A stretch of 64,000 nt of DNA from an uncultured Phocaeicola sp. (GCA_948956705.1 CARCZS010000010.1:18981-82980); one strand, 5' to 3'; shown: positions 44,605 through 53,121, counted from the first letter of the stretch. Program-made: numbers and translations. The notes: generated from the sequence alone by a model not told the origin.

Positions 44605-45686
44605 CAAAATTCTGCACCAATAGAAACAAACAGACCATTCTGATAGAAAGCATCCCCTACTCCAACTGGGAAATTGAAATGGTAAGAATGAATATCCCTG
44701 CCGACAACCGAAGCTTCCGGCAGGAACTTCTCTCCTTTCTTTCCGAATGGTTTGACCCGGCAGACACCCTGCCGGTACATACTTCAGGCTCCACCGGCAA
44801 ACCCAAGGAACTGTATGTAGAAAAAGAACGCATGATGGAAAGCGCCTGCCTCACCTGTTCCTTCCTCGGACTGCAAAAAGAAGATTCCGCCCTGCTTTGT
44901 ATGCCCTTGCAATACATTGCCGGAAAAATGGTGGTAATACGTGCCTTGGTAGCGGGACTGGACTTGCTGCCTGTCACCCCCTCCGGACATCCTTTAAAAG
45001 ACCTGACAAAAGCACCCGTCTTTGCCGCCATGATCCCCATGCAAGTCTATAACTCACTGCAAGTTCCCGAAGAGAAAGCGATATTGCAACAAATCAGACA
45101 CCTCATTATCGGAGGCGGTCCTATCGACTCCCAACTGAACGCTGCGTTAAAAGATTTCCCCCATGCCGTATGGTCTACCTACGGCATGACCGAAACCTTG
45201 TCACACATTGCCCTACGCAGACTGAACGGTCCTGAAGCTTCAGACTGGTACACCCCTTTCGAGAGCATACAGATCCGTCTGAGTAAAGAAAACACCTTGG
45301 TGATATACGCTCCCGAAATTTGCGAAAAAGAACTGGTGACCAATGACATAGCCGAGATAAACGGACAGAACCAATTCCGCATTCTAGGCAGAAAAGACAA
45401 CACGATCAATACAGGAGGAGTAAAAGTGCAGATAGAACAAGTAGAGGCCGCATTGAAAGAACACCTGTCCGTTCCTTTCCTGATCACCTCCGCCCCCGAC
45501 GAAAAATTCGGAGAAATCATTGTACTGCTTGCCGAAGGACAACTGCCCGACGACATAGAACAGACCTGCACACATCAATTACCTCCCTACTGGCGTCCCA
45601 AACGTTTTGTTCCGGTATTCAAACTTCCCCTGACAGAAACCGGGAAACCCGACCGTGCCATAGCCAAATTACTGGCGCAAAAATAA
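44601..45686 (+). CDS. menE: o-Succinylbenzoate-CoA ligase MenE
   Basis: This 361-residue acyl-adenylating enzyme is shorter than the E. coli form because the N-terminal domain is reduced, as usual in Bacteroidetes. The start ATG at 44601 overlaps the menC stop (ATGA). Key motifs: the ATP loop HTSGSTGKPKE, STYGMTETLSH, and the hinge and C-terminal lysine region ILGRKDNTINTGGVKV and PLTETGKPDRAIAKLL. It activates o-succinylbenzoate for ring closure by MenB. This is the last gene of the operon, with a terminator 17 bases on. No menA or menH is seen in the window. Confidence 0.94.
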   Translation: MTKFCTNRNKQTILIESIPYSNWEIEMVRMNIPADNRSFRQELLSFLSEWFDPADTLPVHTSGSTGKPKELYVEKERMMESACLTCSFLGLQKEDSALLCMPLQYIAGKMVVIRALVAGLDLLPVTPSGHPLKDLTKAPVFAAMIPMQVYNSLQVPEEKAILQQIRHLIIGGGPIDSQLNAALKDFPHAVWSTYGMTETLSHIALRRLNGPEASDWYTPFESIQIRLSKENTLVIYAPEICEKELVTNDIAEINGQNQFRILGRKDNTINTGGVKVQIEQVEAALKEHLSVPFLITSAPDEKFGEIIVLLAEGQLPDDIEQTCTHQLPPYWRPKRFVPVFKLPLTETGKPDRAIAKLLAQK

Positions 45687-45702
45687 CTCCGATCCATTCA
45701 TA

Positions 45703-45750
45703 AAGGGTGAATTCAAAAACCAATCAAACGGTCTTTTTGAATTCACCCTT
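45703..45750 (+). terminator. Terminator of the menaquinone operon
   Basis: Perfect 17-base arms (45703-45719 and 45734-45750) flank a 14-base loop, followed by CTTTCTG. The arm start AAGGGTGAATTCAAAAA resembles the outer arm of the palindrome at 12995, which suggests a shared dispersed repeat. Confidence 0.8.
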
Positions 45751-45910
45751 CTTTCTGTAAAAAAGAATAATTTTCCGTGTTCTCCTACAACTTACGGAAA
45801 GCTCAAATTGTTTTCCTATCAGTATATTAAAAAAATCAAATACACGTAGTTTTTTTCCGTTTTATTTTCCCTTATGTCCACTACTCCCGGTGGAATGTAT
45901 CATTAAATTC

Positions 45911-45918
45911 TAATTTTG
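45911..45918 (+). promoter_or_regulatory. -7 box overlapping the GTG start of the AraC gene
   Basis: TAATTTTG matches the -7 consensus exactly, but its last base is the G of the GTG start at 45918. If it is real, transcription begins near 45926 and the protein starts at ATG 45942. Confidence 0.45.
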
Positions 45919-46826
45919 TGAAGCTAGATTTGATACAAAGTATGTTATATAATAACCCAAAACCACAGGATACCAAAGAAGGACTGTCCGACCAAGATTT
46001 CAGTATTTATATGGATGCGCACACAGTGCCTTTCAGCAAATACCCCTCTTATATGCCGGCAGGAGTTTTGGGTATATGTACCGAAGGAAATGCCGAGATC
46101 CAGGTTGGTCTCCGGAAATATGTTATTTGCGCAAACGACATTCTTATTTTCATGCCGGGATTCCTGGTTTCATTTATAAAATCCAGCCCGACTTTCACCA
46201 TCGACTATTGTACTTTTTCAAATGTCCTTTTTTATGACGTGATCAATGGAAGTATCAAACGTTTTCCGACCGGTTTTCATACCTACACCCAGACCCACTG
46301 CGTCTATTCGCTATCCCAAGAGAAAGCGGAACAGTTCTCCATCTATTTCCGGTTATTATACAACAGAGCCACTTCGCCAACTTATTTATTTACAAAAGAA
46401 TCTATTACCAATCTGCTGAAATTACCTTTTCTGGAACTTTATGCAGACTATTACAGCACGGTAAAAGAACATAAAGTCACCACCTTGCATAAAGAAGAAA
46501 TCGGATACTTTTTTCTGGATTTGCTGTTAAAGCATTACAAAGAAAACAAAGAAGTGGCGTTCTATGCCGAAAAGTTGCATGTTTCCTCCAAATACCTGAC
46601 TGAAGCCTTGACCCTGGTAAGCGGAAAATCCCCCAAAGAATGGATTATACATTATACCCTGCAAGAGATTTACGCACTATTGGAGAATCCATCCATCAGC
46701 ATACAGGAAATCGTTCAAAGAACCCGGTTTGCCAATCTTGCCACCTTAAGACGTTTCTTCAAGCGGCATACCGGAACATCCCTGTTGCAATACCGGAAAC
46801 AGGACTTATACAAAAATAATCAATAG
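45918..46826 (+). CDS. AraC-family transcription regulator
   Basis: This is a 302-residue protein from GTG 45918, or 294 residues from ATG 45942, which better fits the promoter. The N-terminal domain (about 1-190) is cupin-like (SKYPSYMPAGVLGICTEGNAEIQV). The C-terminal domain (about 205-300) has two helix-turn-helix units, AEKLHVSSKYLTEALTLVSG and EIVQRTRFANLATLRRFFKRH. Such regulators bind a small ligand and usually activate a neighbouring gene. No obvious target is adjacent: menE precedes it behind a terminator, and the next gene is on the opposite strand. Confidence 0.9.
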   Translation: MKLDLIQSMLYNNPKPQDTKEGLSDQDFSIYMDAHTVPFSKYPSYMPAGVLGICTEGNAEIQVGLRKYVICANDILIFMPGFLVSFIKSSPTFTIDYCTFSNVLFYDVINGSIKRFPTGFHTYTQTHCVYSLSQEKAEQFSIYFRLLYNRATSPTYLFTKESITNLLKLPFLELYADYYSTVKEHKVTTLHKEEIGYFFLDLLLKHYKENKEVAFYAEKLHVSSKYLTEALTLVSGKSPKEWIIHYTLQEIYALLENPSISIQEIVQRTRFANLATLRRFFKRHTGTSLLQYRKQDLYKNNQ

Positions 46827-46835
46827 GTACCTCAA

Positions 46836-46880
46836 TAAAAAAATCAGCCCGTTCCACACATTCTTCCGGAACGGGCTGAT
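46836..46880 (-). terminator. Terminator of the DUF4250 gene
   Basis: ATCAGCCCGTTCC (46843-46855) pairs perfectly with GGAACGGGCTGAT (46868-46880). On the minus strand the stem is followed by a run of seven T, so it terminates DUF4250. It may also stop read-through from the AraC gene. Confidence 0.85.
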
Positions 46881-46888
46881 CCCTCTAT

Positions 46889-47065
46889 CTACCAAAACTT
46901 GTTGTTTTCCTTACTATACTCAAATCCGGCCGCCTTCAGTTTTTTCACCAACAGCTCCTTGTCTACATTCATATCATCACAAAGCTCGTCCAGCGAATGA
47001 TAGCAGTCACGAAGTTTCATATTCACCATGCTGAAAAGCATCATCGGGTCATCAGGTAATTCCAT
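46889..47065 (-). CDS. DUF4250 microprotein
   Basis: This 58-residue protein starts MELPDDPMMLFSMVNMKLRD and ends KENNKFW. The pattern of a DPMMLxSxVNMKLRD opening, a YHSLDELCDDMNVD helix-turn-helix-like middle and a Phe/Trp end is that of the DUF4250 family, whose function is unknown. A strong ribosome binding site (AAAGGAGATAT, seven bases before ATG on the minus strand) is present, which is unusual in this window. Its own terminator follows. It lies between the convergent AraC gene and the helicase gene. Confidence 0.88.
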   Translation of the reverse strand: MELPDDPMMLFSMVNMKLRDCYHSLDELCDDMNVDKELLVKKLKAAGFEYSKENNKFW

Positions 47066-47179
47066 ATCAATATCTCCTTTTTAAAAATCGGCTGCAAAGT
47101 TACAAAACTTTTCATAATGATACGTATTCCATCGCCAAATATCGGTTTGACAAAAAGTTATCCCCTGCTTTTTATCCTA

Positions 47180-49459
47180 TCAGTCCGTCAGCTTCACCGT
47201 TTCCATCTTCCCCGGAACCAAAGTAAGACGCGCCGTTCCATCCCTGTCTATCTCCACTTCCATATACCGGGCCCGGATAATGATCCTTCCGTCTACAGCC
47301 AGTACCCCCCACTGGCAGGAGCTGTCCTGATAGGCGCAATAACCACCCACCGGATGCAATATCCTCCGATAGACAGGTGGAATCAAAATCCGCTCCGCTG
47401 TCCTCAGCCCCCATTTCACTCCTATTTGAAAAGGTACGGCCTCCACACTCCTGCTGATTATACGCTGCCGTTTCCGTTCATACTCGCACTTCTCCTCACG
47501 CAAGCGTTTCTCCACACGCTCGTCCGCCTGTCTTCGGAGCAATGCCACCGCCTCATCAAAATCCTCACTCCGGTCCGACGGACGGTTACAGGCCACATAA
47601 CGCTTTCCATGCCCTTTCTCCACATGATAATACCGTCCCTTCTCATCCATCACCACAATACTTTGATCCGGCAACCGTCCGCTCAGGTAATAAGCACGCT
47701 CCTCATCCCCCTCCAACAGACAAACCTGCGGTTCACAACAAAAGCCTCCTTCTTCCATGCGGCGGCATCGGGAAGGCACTCTGCCATCGTACATCTTCAC
47801 ATAAAACCCCATCCACACGATGGACGAAGAAGGCAACCCGCATGTATTGGCATACACCTGCCTTGTCCTGCTGTAATAAGTACGGTTCGCCTGTAACAAT
47901 TCTATGCTCCCGTATCTGAGGACACGCGGGCGGACAGAATAACACCGGCCGTTCCGTAAATCCACATAAGACACCGAATTCCCGGCATGACGGACTTGCA
48001 ACAAATCATCTTTCAGAAACCTCACCTCACGGCAATGCCCCGGTTCGGCCACCAAAGCCCCCGTATCATCCAGTACCCGGACACACCCGTTCCGAAGCCT
48101 CCCCACGGCAAAACGTCCTTTGATACTCAAAACCTCTTTAAACGAAGCGTCCGGCAACATCTCATCTCCCTTTTCCAATCCCCAAAGACCTGTTTCCTTA
48201 TCTACAAATGCCCTCAGCCTGCATGACGGTGACTGCTCCTTCTCATCCGGCAAAGCCTGCTCTCTGATGGAAGAAAGCAAACGCCCGTGCTCCATAACCA
48301 CCACCAAGTCCCCACCGGCTTCAGCCGGCCTTTCCACCACCGGAAAAGCGGTAACGGAAGCATCACAGTTCATCCGTCCGGGCAAACTCCCCTTTCCCGC
48401 CATCCGTCCCCGGAACATAGCATCCCAGTTCCATCGCTGTGTAGGAAGCCCGAAAATGCGGTACAGCCCCACATTGTCTATCAGCATACACGCCTCCTTG
48501 CCCTCCGATCTCCGCAATCCGCGCCCTACCTGCTGCAAATATTTAGCCAGTGACAAAGTAGGACGGGCCAGTTGTACAAACTCCACATCGGGACAGTCGA
48601 ACCCCTCGCTGAATACATCCACATTCACCAGCACCTCGATTTTTCCATGTCTGAACTCCTCCACCATCCGCTTACGCTCCATAGCAGGAGTCTTGCTGTC
48701 CACAGCCACCGCATTCACTCCCCGCCTGCTGTAATACTCCGCTATCCGCCGGGCATGTTCAATGCTGATGGCATACACCATCCCCTTCTTGCCGGAAGCA
48801 AACTGCCTGACACTGCGGTACAGGCGCTCGATACCGGGACGCCTGTTCAGTACCGCATCCATCTCTTTCACCTGATAATCCCCATCGGCCCCCCGTTTCT
48901 CCAGACCGTCAATGAGCCGCTGCTCCTCGCTGCCGGGACGGATGGATACATAATCGAACACAGACAACACGCCTTTTTCAATAAACTCGGCAATACTCCA
49001 CGAAGTAACCAGTACCTCGAACAGTTCCGTGAACCCCCTACGGTTCAGGCGGCAAGGTGTGGCAGTCACACCCAGTTTCTTTGCGGCAGGATAACGCTTC
49101 CACATCTCCGTGTAAGAAGCGGCCAAGGCATGATGAGCCTCGTCTATCACAATCAGTCCCGGAGCATCACCCGCCTCATTCCAGTGCCGGGACAGCCATT
49201 GGACAGCCATCACCCTGACCGGAGTATCCTCCCTCCGGATACCATATTTAGCCAGCGTTTCCTCCATTTGCGCCACCAGTTCCCTACGATGGGCAATAAG
49301 CCATACCCCGCTGCCGGCAGAAGACACGAACTCACTGACCACAGATGCCAGCAAATGTGTCTTGCCCGTACCGGTAGGCATCTGCACCATCACACTCCGG
49401 TGAGCTTTCCACGCTTCCATCAGACGTGTTTTCATCTCTATCTGATAATCCCGCAACAT
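47180..49459 (-). CDS. DEAH-box helicase with WG-repeat-like C-terminus
   Basis: This 759-residue superfamily 2 helicase has Q-motif-like LRDYQIEM (2-9), Walker A QMPTGTGKTHL (26-36), DEAH box (106-109), VTATP (131-135), and the second RecA domain with motif VI LQQVGRGLRRSEG. The last 370 residues are not helicase: they contain strand pairs such as RFAVGRLRNGCVRVLDDTGALV and near the end CQWGVLAVDGRIIIRARYMEV, like degenerate WG repeats. A nucleic-acid translocase with a protein-binding tail is the simplest reading. It stands upstream of the accessory cassette on the opposite strand; its partner, if any, may be the 155-residue gene 55 bases upstream of it. Confidence 0.88.
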   Translation of the reverse strand: MLRDYQIEMKTRLMEAWKAHRSVMVQMPTGTGKTHLLASVVSEFVSSAGSGVWLIAHRRELVAQMEETLAKYGIRREDTPVRVMAVQWLSRHWNEAGDAPGLIVIDEAHHALAASYTEMWKRYPAAKKLGVTATPCRLNRRGFTELFEVLVTSWSIAEFIEKGVLSVFDYVSIRPGSEEQRLIDGLEKRGADGDYQVKEMDAVLNRRPGIERLYRSVRQFASGKKGMVYAISIEHARRIAEYYSRRGVNAVAVDSKTPAMERKRMVEEFRHGKIEVLVNVDVFSEGFDCPDVEFVQLARPTLSLAKYLQQVGRGLRRSEGKEACMLIDNVGLYRIFGLPTQRWNWDAMFRGRMAGKGSLPGRMNCDASVTAFPVVERPAEAGGDLVVVMEHGRLLSSIREQALPDEKEQSPSCRLRAFVDKETGLWGLEKGDEMLPDASFKEVLSIKGRFAVGRLRNGCVRVLDDTGALVAEPGHCREVRFLKDDLLQVRHAGNSVSYVDLRNGRCYSVRPRVLRYGSIELLQANRTYYSRTRQVYANTCGLPSSSIVWMGFYVKMYDGRVPSRCRRMEEGGFCCEPQVCLLEGDEERAYYLSGRLPDQSIVVMDEKGRYYHVEKGHGKRYVACNRPSDRSEDFDEAVALLRRQADERVEKRLREEKCEYERKRQRIISRSVEAVPFQIGVKWGLRTAERILIPPVYRRILHPVGGYCAYQDSSCQWGVLAVDGRIIIRARYMEVEIDRDGTARLTLVPGKMETVKLTD

Positions 49460-49514
49460 AAATAATTTGCCGATTTGCTAACGTGCCAATGGAGTAAGAG
49501 GATAACTGAAAAAA

Positions 49515-49982
49515 TTATTTACTAGCCAGCATATTATTAATCTGCGCCCGTATATTGGCTATCGTACCGCCCGACACAAGCCGTTTGGCAAAAGGTAGCA
49601 ACGACTTGATGAAAGCCGCTTTCACCACCGTGTGTTTGTCTACATTCCTACAGTTCTCATCGGCCAGCATCTTTCCTACCACCACCGCCAGTTCGCGTGC
49701 CGTGGTACACTCTCCCCAAAGTATCTTGTAAGCCCTCATCACCTTTATATCGGGTATATAGACCGATACGTAAAATTCATCATCCGACAGTTCCGCCGGC
49801 TCCTGTGCCGGCTTCTCATCCGTCACACTTTCTGTACTCTCCGTTTTCTCAGAATCTTCCGGTTGGTCGGCGGCCTCATCACCCCGGTCGCCATAAAAGT
49901 TCTGAATGGCGGAAGACGCCACAGGGGCAATCAGATTGTTTCCGCCATAAATATTTATCATCATATCAGGTTTTTCATTCAT
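49515..49982 (-). CDS. Unrecognised 155-residue acidic-linker protein
   Basis: I do not recognise a family. There is no signal peptide. The N-terminal 45 residues include short ordered INIYGGNNL and SAIQNFYGDRG segments, followed by a Glu/Asp/Ser-rich disordered linker (about 35-65). The C-terminal domain (about 68-155) opens FYVSVYIPDIKVMRAYKIL and is mostly helical. It lies directly upstream of the helicase on the same strand and is divergent from the VirE_N gene across a 185-base region, so it could be a regulator or adaptor of either. Confidence 0.65.
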   Translation of the reverse strand: MNEKPDMMINIYGGNNLIAPVASSAIQNFYGDRGDEAADQPEDSEKTESTESVTDEKPAQEPAELSDDEFYVSVYIPDIKVMRAYKILWGECTTARELAVVVGKMLADENCRNVDKHTVVKAAFIKSLLPFAKRLVSGGTIANIRAQINNMLASK

Positions 49983-50131
49983 ATACTATTTCTTTTCTCT
50001 ATTCTTTAATTATTATCAACAGATCGTTAATCAAAATCCATATTTTATCAATATATAATCAATAGCATGCACCAATAGTAAACAGATAGTAAACGGTTAT
50101 GAACCGATTTCCATACGTCATTCCCTACCCG

Positions 50132-50139
50132 TATATTTG
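50132..50139 (+). promoter_or_regulatory. -7 box of the VirE_N/DUF3987 operon
   Basis: TATATTTG matches the consensus exactly. Upstream at about 50073-50097 there is a repeated TAGTAAAC (two copies 12 bases apart), possibly a regulator site in this divergent region. Confidence 0.6.
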
Positions 50140-50167
50140 TGCAGATAAATCAAAATCAATTTCTTTT

Positions 50168-50737
50168 ATGAAAGAATACATCATGTCATTTTTCAATGCA
50201 CCCGTCACCAATAAAATACCCACATGTATATGCAGTGTGGCAGGGCTTCATACCTACATCAGCACCAATCCGCAACTGGAAGAACTGACGCGTAAAGTCA
50301 GAGCCGGACTCGGAGACAAGCAAGTGTTCCGAAAGAATAAACAGACCCTTTTACCGTATGTCACTCCGGCAGGTATCTTCTCTTACTGCAAAGAGCAATG
50401 CATGCAAGTTCCTTCGGGCCTCTTTGTCATAGATATTGACGAACTGGCTTCCACCGAAGAAGCGGCAATGTGGCGCGACCGCCTCTTTGCCGATGAAGTG
50501 CTGCACCCCGTACTTTCCTTTGTCAGCCCCGGAAACCAGGGAGTAAAACTGTTTATCCCTTACCGCATAAACCCTTTCCTGAGCGTGGAAGAATCCTTCG
50601 ACAATGCCCTGCACACCGCATGGGAGTATCTGGAATGGAAATACGAGCTGAAAGTGGACAGGGCCAATGCCGACTTGTCCAGAGCCTGTTTTCTGTCGCA
50701 CGACGGAGAAGCGAAAATCAATAACCATAAATATTAA
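50168..50737 (+). CDS. BT4734-like/VirE N-terminal domain protein
   Basis: This 189-residue protein (from MKEYIM; MSFFNAP at 50183 is an alternative) consists of the BT4734-like, VirE_N-type domain. The family pattern is visible: the YVTPAGIFSYC motif, FVIDIDEL (acidic catalytic-like motif of archaeo-eukaryotic primase-like folds), SPGNQGVKLFIPY and CFLSHD. The fold is related to primase small subunits, so a DNA replication or repair role is plausible. It is followed by DUF3987 after three bases; the two are usually found together, sometimes fused. Confidence 0.88.
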   Translation: MKEYIMSFFNAPVTNKIPTCICSVAGLHTYISTNPQLEELTRKVRAGLGDKQVFRKNKQTLLPYVTPAGIFSYCKEQCMQVPSGLFVIDIDELASTEEAAMWRDRLFADEVLHPVLSFVSPGNQGVKLFIPYRINPFLSVEESFDNALHTAWEYLEWKYELKVDRANADLSRACFLSHDGEAKINNHKY

Positions 50738-50740
50738 AAA

Positions 50741-52684
50741 ATGAACGATTCTATTTCTATCTTGGAACAGCTGGTAACAGCCATCGAACAAGCGGGAGTC
50801 AATGTGGCCCCCACCTATCAGGAATATATGCCGCTGGCCTTTGCCATAGCCAACAGTTGCGGAGAAGAAGGACGCACCCGGTTCCACCGCATCTGCCGCA
50901 TATCCGAAAAGTACCACCACGATGAAGCAGACAAACTGTACGGACATGCCCTGACCAAAGGAACAGGCAGAAATTCCCTGGGAACCGTCTTCCATCTGGC
51001 AGAGGTGGCCGGGGTGAAAATGGACCCGAAACTTGCAAACTTGCAGAACTTGCAGTCTCTCCACACCCACACACGTGCGCGCGTATCCTATAATGCCCAT
51101 CCGGATGCTTCCGACGGGACTCCGCCCGATGCCGTTTTCACGGACCCAGCCTCCCCCCTGTCCGACGGCGTGTCCAAGACCATCCTCCCTGCCCGACTTC
51201 CCTCTTTCCCCGACTACCGCTGGCCCGCCTTCCTGCAAGGAATCATAGACTGCGGTAACTCTCCCGCCCAACGGGATATCCTGCTGCTGGGTGCGGCAAC
51301 CGTGCTGGGAAGCACTCTCAACAAACTGGTAAGTTTTGTGTACGGACGAAAGCACAAGTATCCCTGTCTGCAAGTGTTCGTCACCGCGCCTCCCGCTTCC
51401 GGCAAAGGTGCGCTGACCTGGGTACGCCGTTTGGCAGAACCCATACACAACGCGCTGCTGGACACCTACCGGGAAAAAATAAAGACCTACCGCATGGAAA
51501 AGACCAAATGGGACACTTTGGGGAAGGAAAAGGCAAATACCCCCGAACCCGAACAGCCCCAGCTGAAAATGCTCCTCATAGCCGGCGACAATACCGGTAC
51601 AGGCATACAGGAAAACCTGATGGACTCCGGAGGCGTAGGACTGATATGCGAAACCGAGGCCGACACCGTGAGCACCGCCATTGGAGGCGACCACGGACAC
51701 TGGAGCGACCTCCTCCGGAAATGTTTCGACCATGACCGGCTGGCCTACAACCGGCGCACCAATCACGAATACCGCGAATGTAACGTCACGTTCCTCTGCG
51801 TACTTCTCAGCGGCACGCCTGCACAAATCAAGCCCCTTATCCCATCGGCCGAAAACGGATTGTTCTCTCGCCAGCTGTTCTACTATATGCCTGCCATTGA
51901 AGAATGGGAAGACCAGTTCAACGAAGCGGATACAGACTATGACTCCCGTTTCCTGGAATGGGGGGCACAATGGAAAGAAGTGCTGGACGCCATCACCGCT
52001 TCGGTGAGCAACATCAACATGAAGCTCACCCACGAGCAAAAAGAGATATTCAACTTCCACTTTGCCCGTGTATTCGGACGAGCCTCCGCCATTCACGGTA
52101 ACCAGATGAAAAGCGCCGTAACCCGTATTGCCATCAATATCTTCCGCATCATAAGCATTATCGCCCTGCTGCGCTCTCTGGAATCCCTGCTGCCGGGAGG
52201 CGAAAGGAGCGGTGAGCCACAGGAAAACATCGTGCGTACCCTGCTGGACTGTCCCGGACTGACCCCGTCGGGCCATATTCCACAAGAAAACATAGCAGAC
52301 GGAATCGTACCGCAATTCAACCTCTCCATCCGCACCGACGACTTTTATGCCGTGCTGGCCCTGGTGGAACCTCTGTACCGCCATGCATGCCACATTCTCT
52401 CGCTCCTGCCCGCAGGAACCCCCACCGCACCATCGGCGAACATGACTCCCGAAACCCTGTTCGACTGCCTTCCCCTGCGCTTCACCCGCAACGAAGCCAT
52501 CGACAAAGGAGAACAGGTAGGAGTTCCGGCAGGCTCGGTGGACTCGCTGCTGAAACGTATGACCGAACGCGGACAGCTGGTCAAAGTGGGGCGTGGCGAA
52601 TACGAATTCAACGCGCGCATGCACACACGTACGTGTGTGGGTGTGAGAGAGAGTGCAAGTTCTGCAAGTTTGCAAGATTCCTGA
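50741..52684 (+). CDS. DUF3987 primase-helicase-like protein
   Basis: This is a 647-residue protein. The N-terminal 90 residues resemble a PriCT-type primase C-terminal domain (FHRICRISEKYHHDEADKLYG). Then comes a linker translated from a DNA repeat (LANLQNLQSLHTHTRARV, about 97-114), then DUF3987 with a Walker-A-like loop VTAPPASGKGALTW (about 214-227) and acidic LICETEADTVS. The last 20 residues are again translated from an inverted copy of the repeat. The protein is likely an ATPase acting with the VirE_N partner. Its antisense strand is also fully open in the complementary register because TTA, CTA and TCA codons are absent. Confidence 0.88.
   Translation: MNDSISILEQLVTAIEQAGVNVAPTYQEYMPLAFAIANSCGEEGRTRFHRICRISEKYHHDEADKLYGHALTKGTGRNSLGTVFHLAEVAGVKMDPKLANLQNLQSLHTHTRARVSYNAHPDASDGTPPDAVFTDPASPLSDGVSKTILPARLPSFPDYRWPAFLQGIIDCGNSPAQRDILLLGAATVLGSTLNKLVSFVYGRKHKYPCLQVFVTAPPASGKGALTWVRRLAEPIHNALLDTYREKIKTYRMEKTKWDTLGKEKANTPEPEQPQLKMLLIAGDNTGTGIQENLMDSGGVGLICETEADTVSTAIGGDHGHWSDLLRKCFDHDRLAYNRRTNHEYRECNVTFLCVLLSGTPAQIKPLIPSAENGLFSRQLFYYMPAIEEWEDQFNEADTDYDSRFLEWGAQWKEVLDAITASVSNINMKLTHEQKEIFNFHFARVFGRASAIHGNQMKSAVTRIAINIFRIISIIALLRSLESLLPGGERSGEPQENIVRTLLDCPGLTPSGHIPQENIADGIVPQFNLSIRTDDFYAVLALVEPLYRHACHILSLLPAGTPTAPSANMTPETLFDCLPLRFTRNEAIDKGEQVGVPAGSVDSLLKRMTERGQLVKVGRGEYEFNARMHTRTCVGVRESASSASLQDS
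51032..51083 (+). repeat. Left copy of inverted repeat inside the DUF3987 gene
   Basis: A 23-base block (51032-51054) and a 14-base block ACACCCACACACGT (51063-51076) recur in reverse complement at 52654-52676 and 52631-52644. The copy itself is built from CTTGCA/AACTTGCAG direct repeats and a CA-rich run. Confidence 0.85.
52612..52676 (-). repeat. Right copy of inverted repeat at the end of the DUF3987 gene
   Basis: This is the inverted partner of 51032-51083, about 1.5 kb away. It also contains ACACACGTACGTGTGT, a perfect 16-base palindrome (52623-52638), and a GCGCGC run. It runs to eight bases before the end of the gene. Confidence 0.85.
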
Positions 52685-52701
52685 ATTTAAAATGTATAAA
52701 T

Positions 52702-52926
52702 ATGAAAGATTTCCTTTATTTCCCATCCATGACAAAAGGTAGCCTGGCTCTGCTCTATTTTCCCGGTTCAAATCCCCGGATAGCCACCCGGCATCTGATG
52801 AGGTGGATAAACGGCTGTCCCCCTTTGATGGAAGAGTTATCCGCAACGGGTTACCATACCTCGCAAAAAGTCTTCACGAGCCGCCAGGTGACACTGATCA
52901 ACCGGCATCTGGGCAGCCCCGGATAG
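52702..52926 (+). CDS. DUF4248 protein
   Basis: This 74-residue protein starts MKDFLYFPSMTKGSLALLYF. From memory this is the DUF4248 family, small Bacteroidales proteins found beside DUF3987 and HU-like genes. The pattern KGSLALLYFPGSNPRIATRHLMRWI suggests a small helical domain with a winged-helix-like end (TSRQVTLINRHLG). Function unknown. It starts 17 bases after the DUF3987 stop, so it is in the same operon. Confidence 0.85.
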   Translation: MKDFLYFPSMTKGSLALLYFPGSNPRIATRHLMRWINGCPPLMEELSATGYHTSQKVFTSRQVTLINRHLGSPG

Positions 52927-53009
52927 CCCTGCAAGCTCTTTGGAACAGGATGAAAGCCATAAAGTGCCACAAGGTGTCATAAAGCGTCAGCACGCATTTC
53001 ACAGTACCT

Positions 53010-53017
53010 ATCTTTGC
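53010..53017 (+). promoter_or_regulatory. -7 box of the HU-like gene
   Basis: TATCTTTG matches the consensus exactly. Transcription would start near 53025, giving an unusually long leader of about 180 bases that contains four spaced repeats. Confidence 0.65.
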
Positions 53018-53043
53018 AATGTCAACAATGAGGGAGCCGATAC

Positions 53044-53121
53044 GTTACTAACCTTCGGCCTAGCATGTTACTAACATGTAACCCCATACGTTACTAACCT
53101 TCAGCCTTACACGTTACCTAC
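53044..53121 (+). repeat. Four spaced repeats, 23-bp period, upstream of the HU-like gene
   Basis: GTTACTAAC starts at 53044, 53067 and 53090, and GTTACCTAC at 53113: exactly 23 bases between starts each time. Copies 1 and 3 extend to TACGTTACTAACCTTC; copy 2 forms the palindrome CATGTTACTAACATG. The array lies between the predicted -7 box and the ATG, so it would be transcribed. Iteron-like binding sites or an RNA regulatory region are both possible. The rest of the gap 52927-53208 shows no gene. Confidence 0.85.

Noticed and set aside
47117..47896. Plus-strand frames of up to 259 residues over the helicase C-terminus
   Set aside because: Composition is Pro/His/Ser-rich as expected of the reverse of a GC-rich gene; the helicase frame has clear motifs.
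50351..52846. Antisense open frame of 831 residues across VirE_N/DUF3987
   Set aside because: It lies in the complementary codon register and exists because the coding strand lacks TTA, CTA and TCA codons. Its translation has no recognisable domain. It is kept only as a consideration for the inverted-repeat finding.
53044..53121. CRISPR or plasmid replication origin
   Set aside because: Repeats of nine bases at 23-base spacing lack spacer/repeat structure, and no replication initiator gene follows. Protein-binding sites are a simpler reading.
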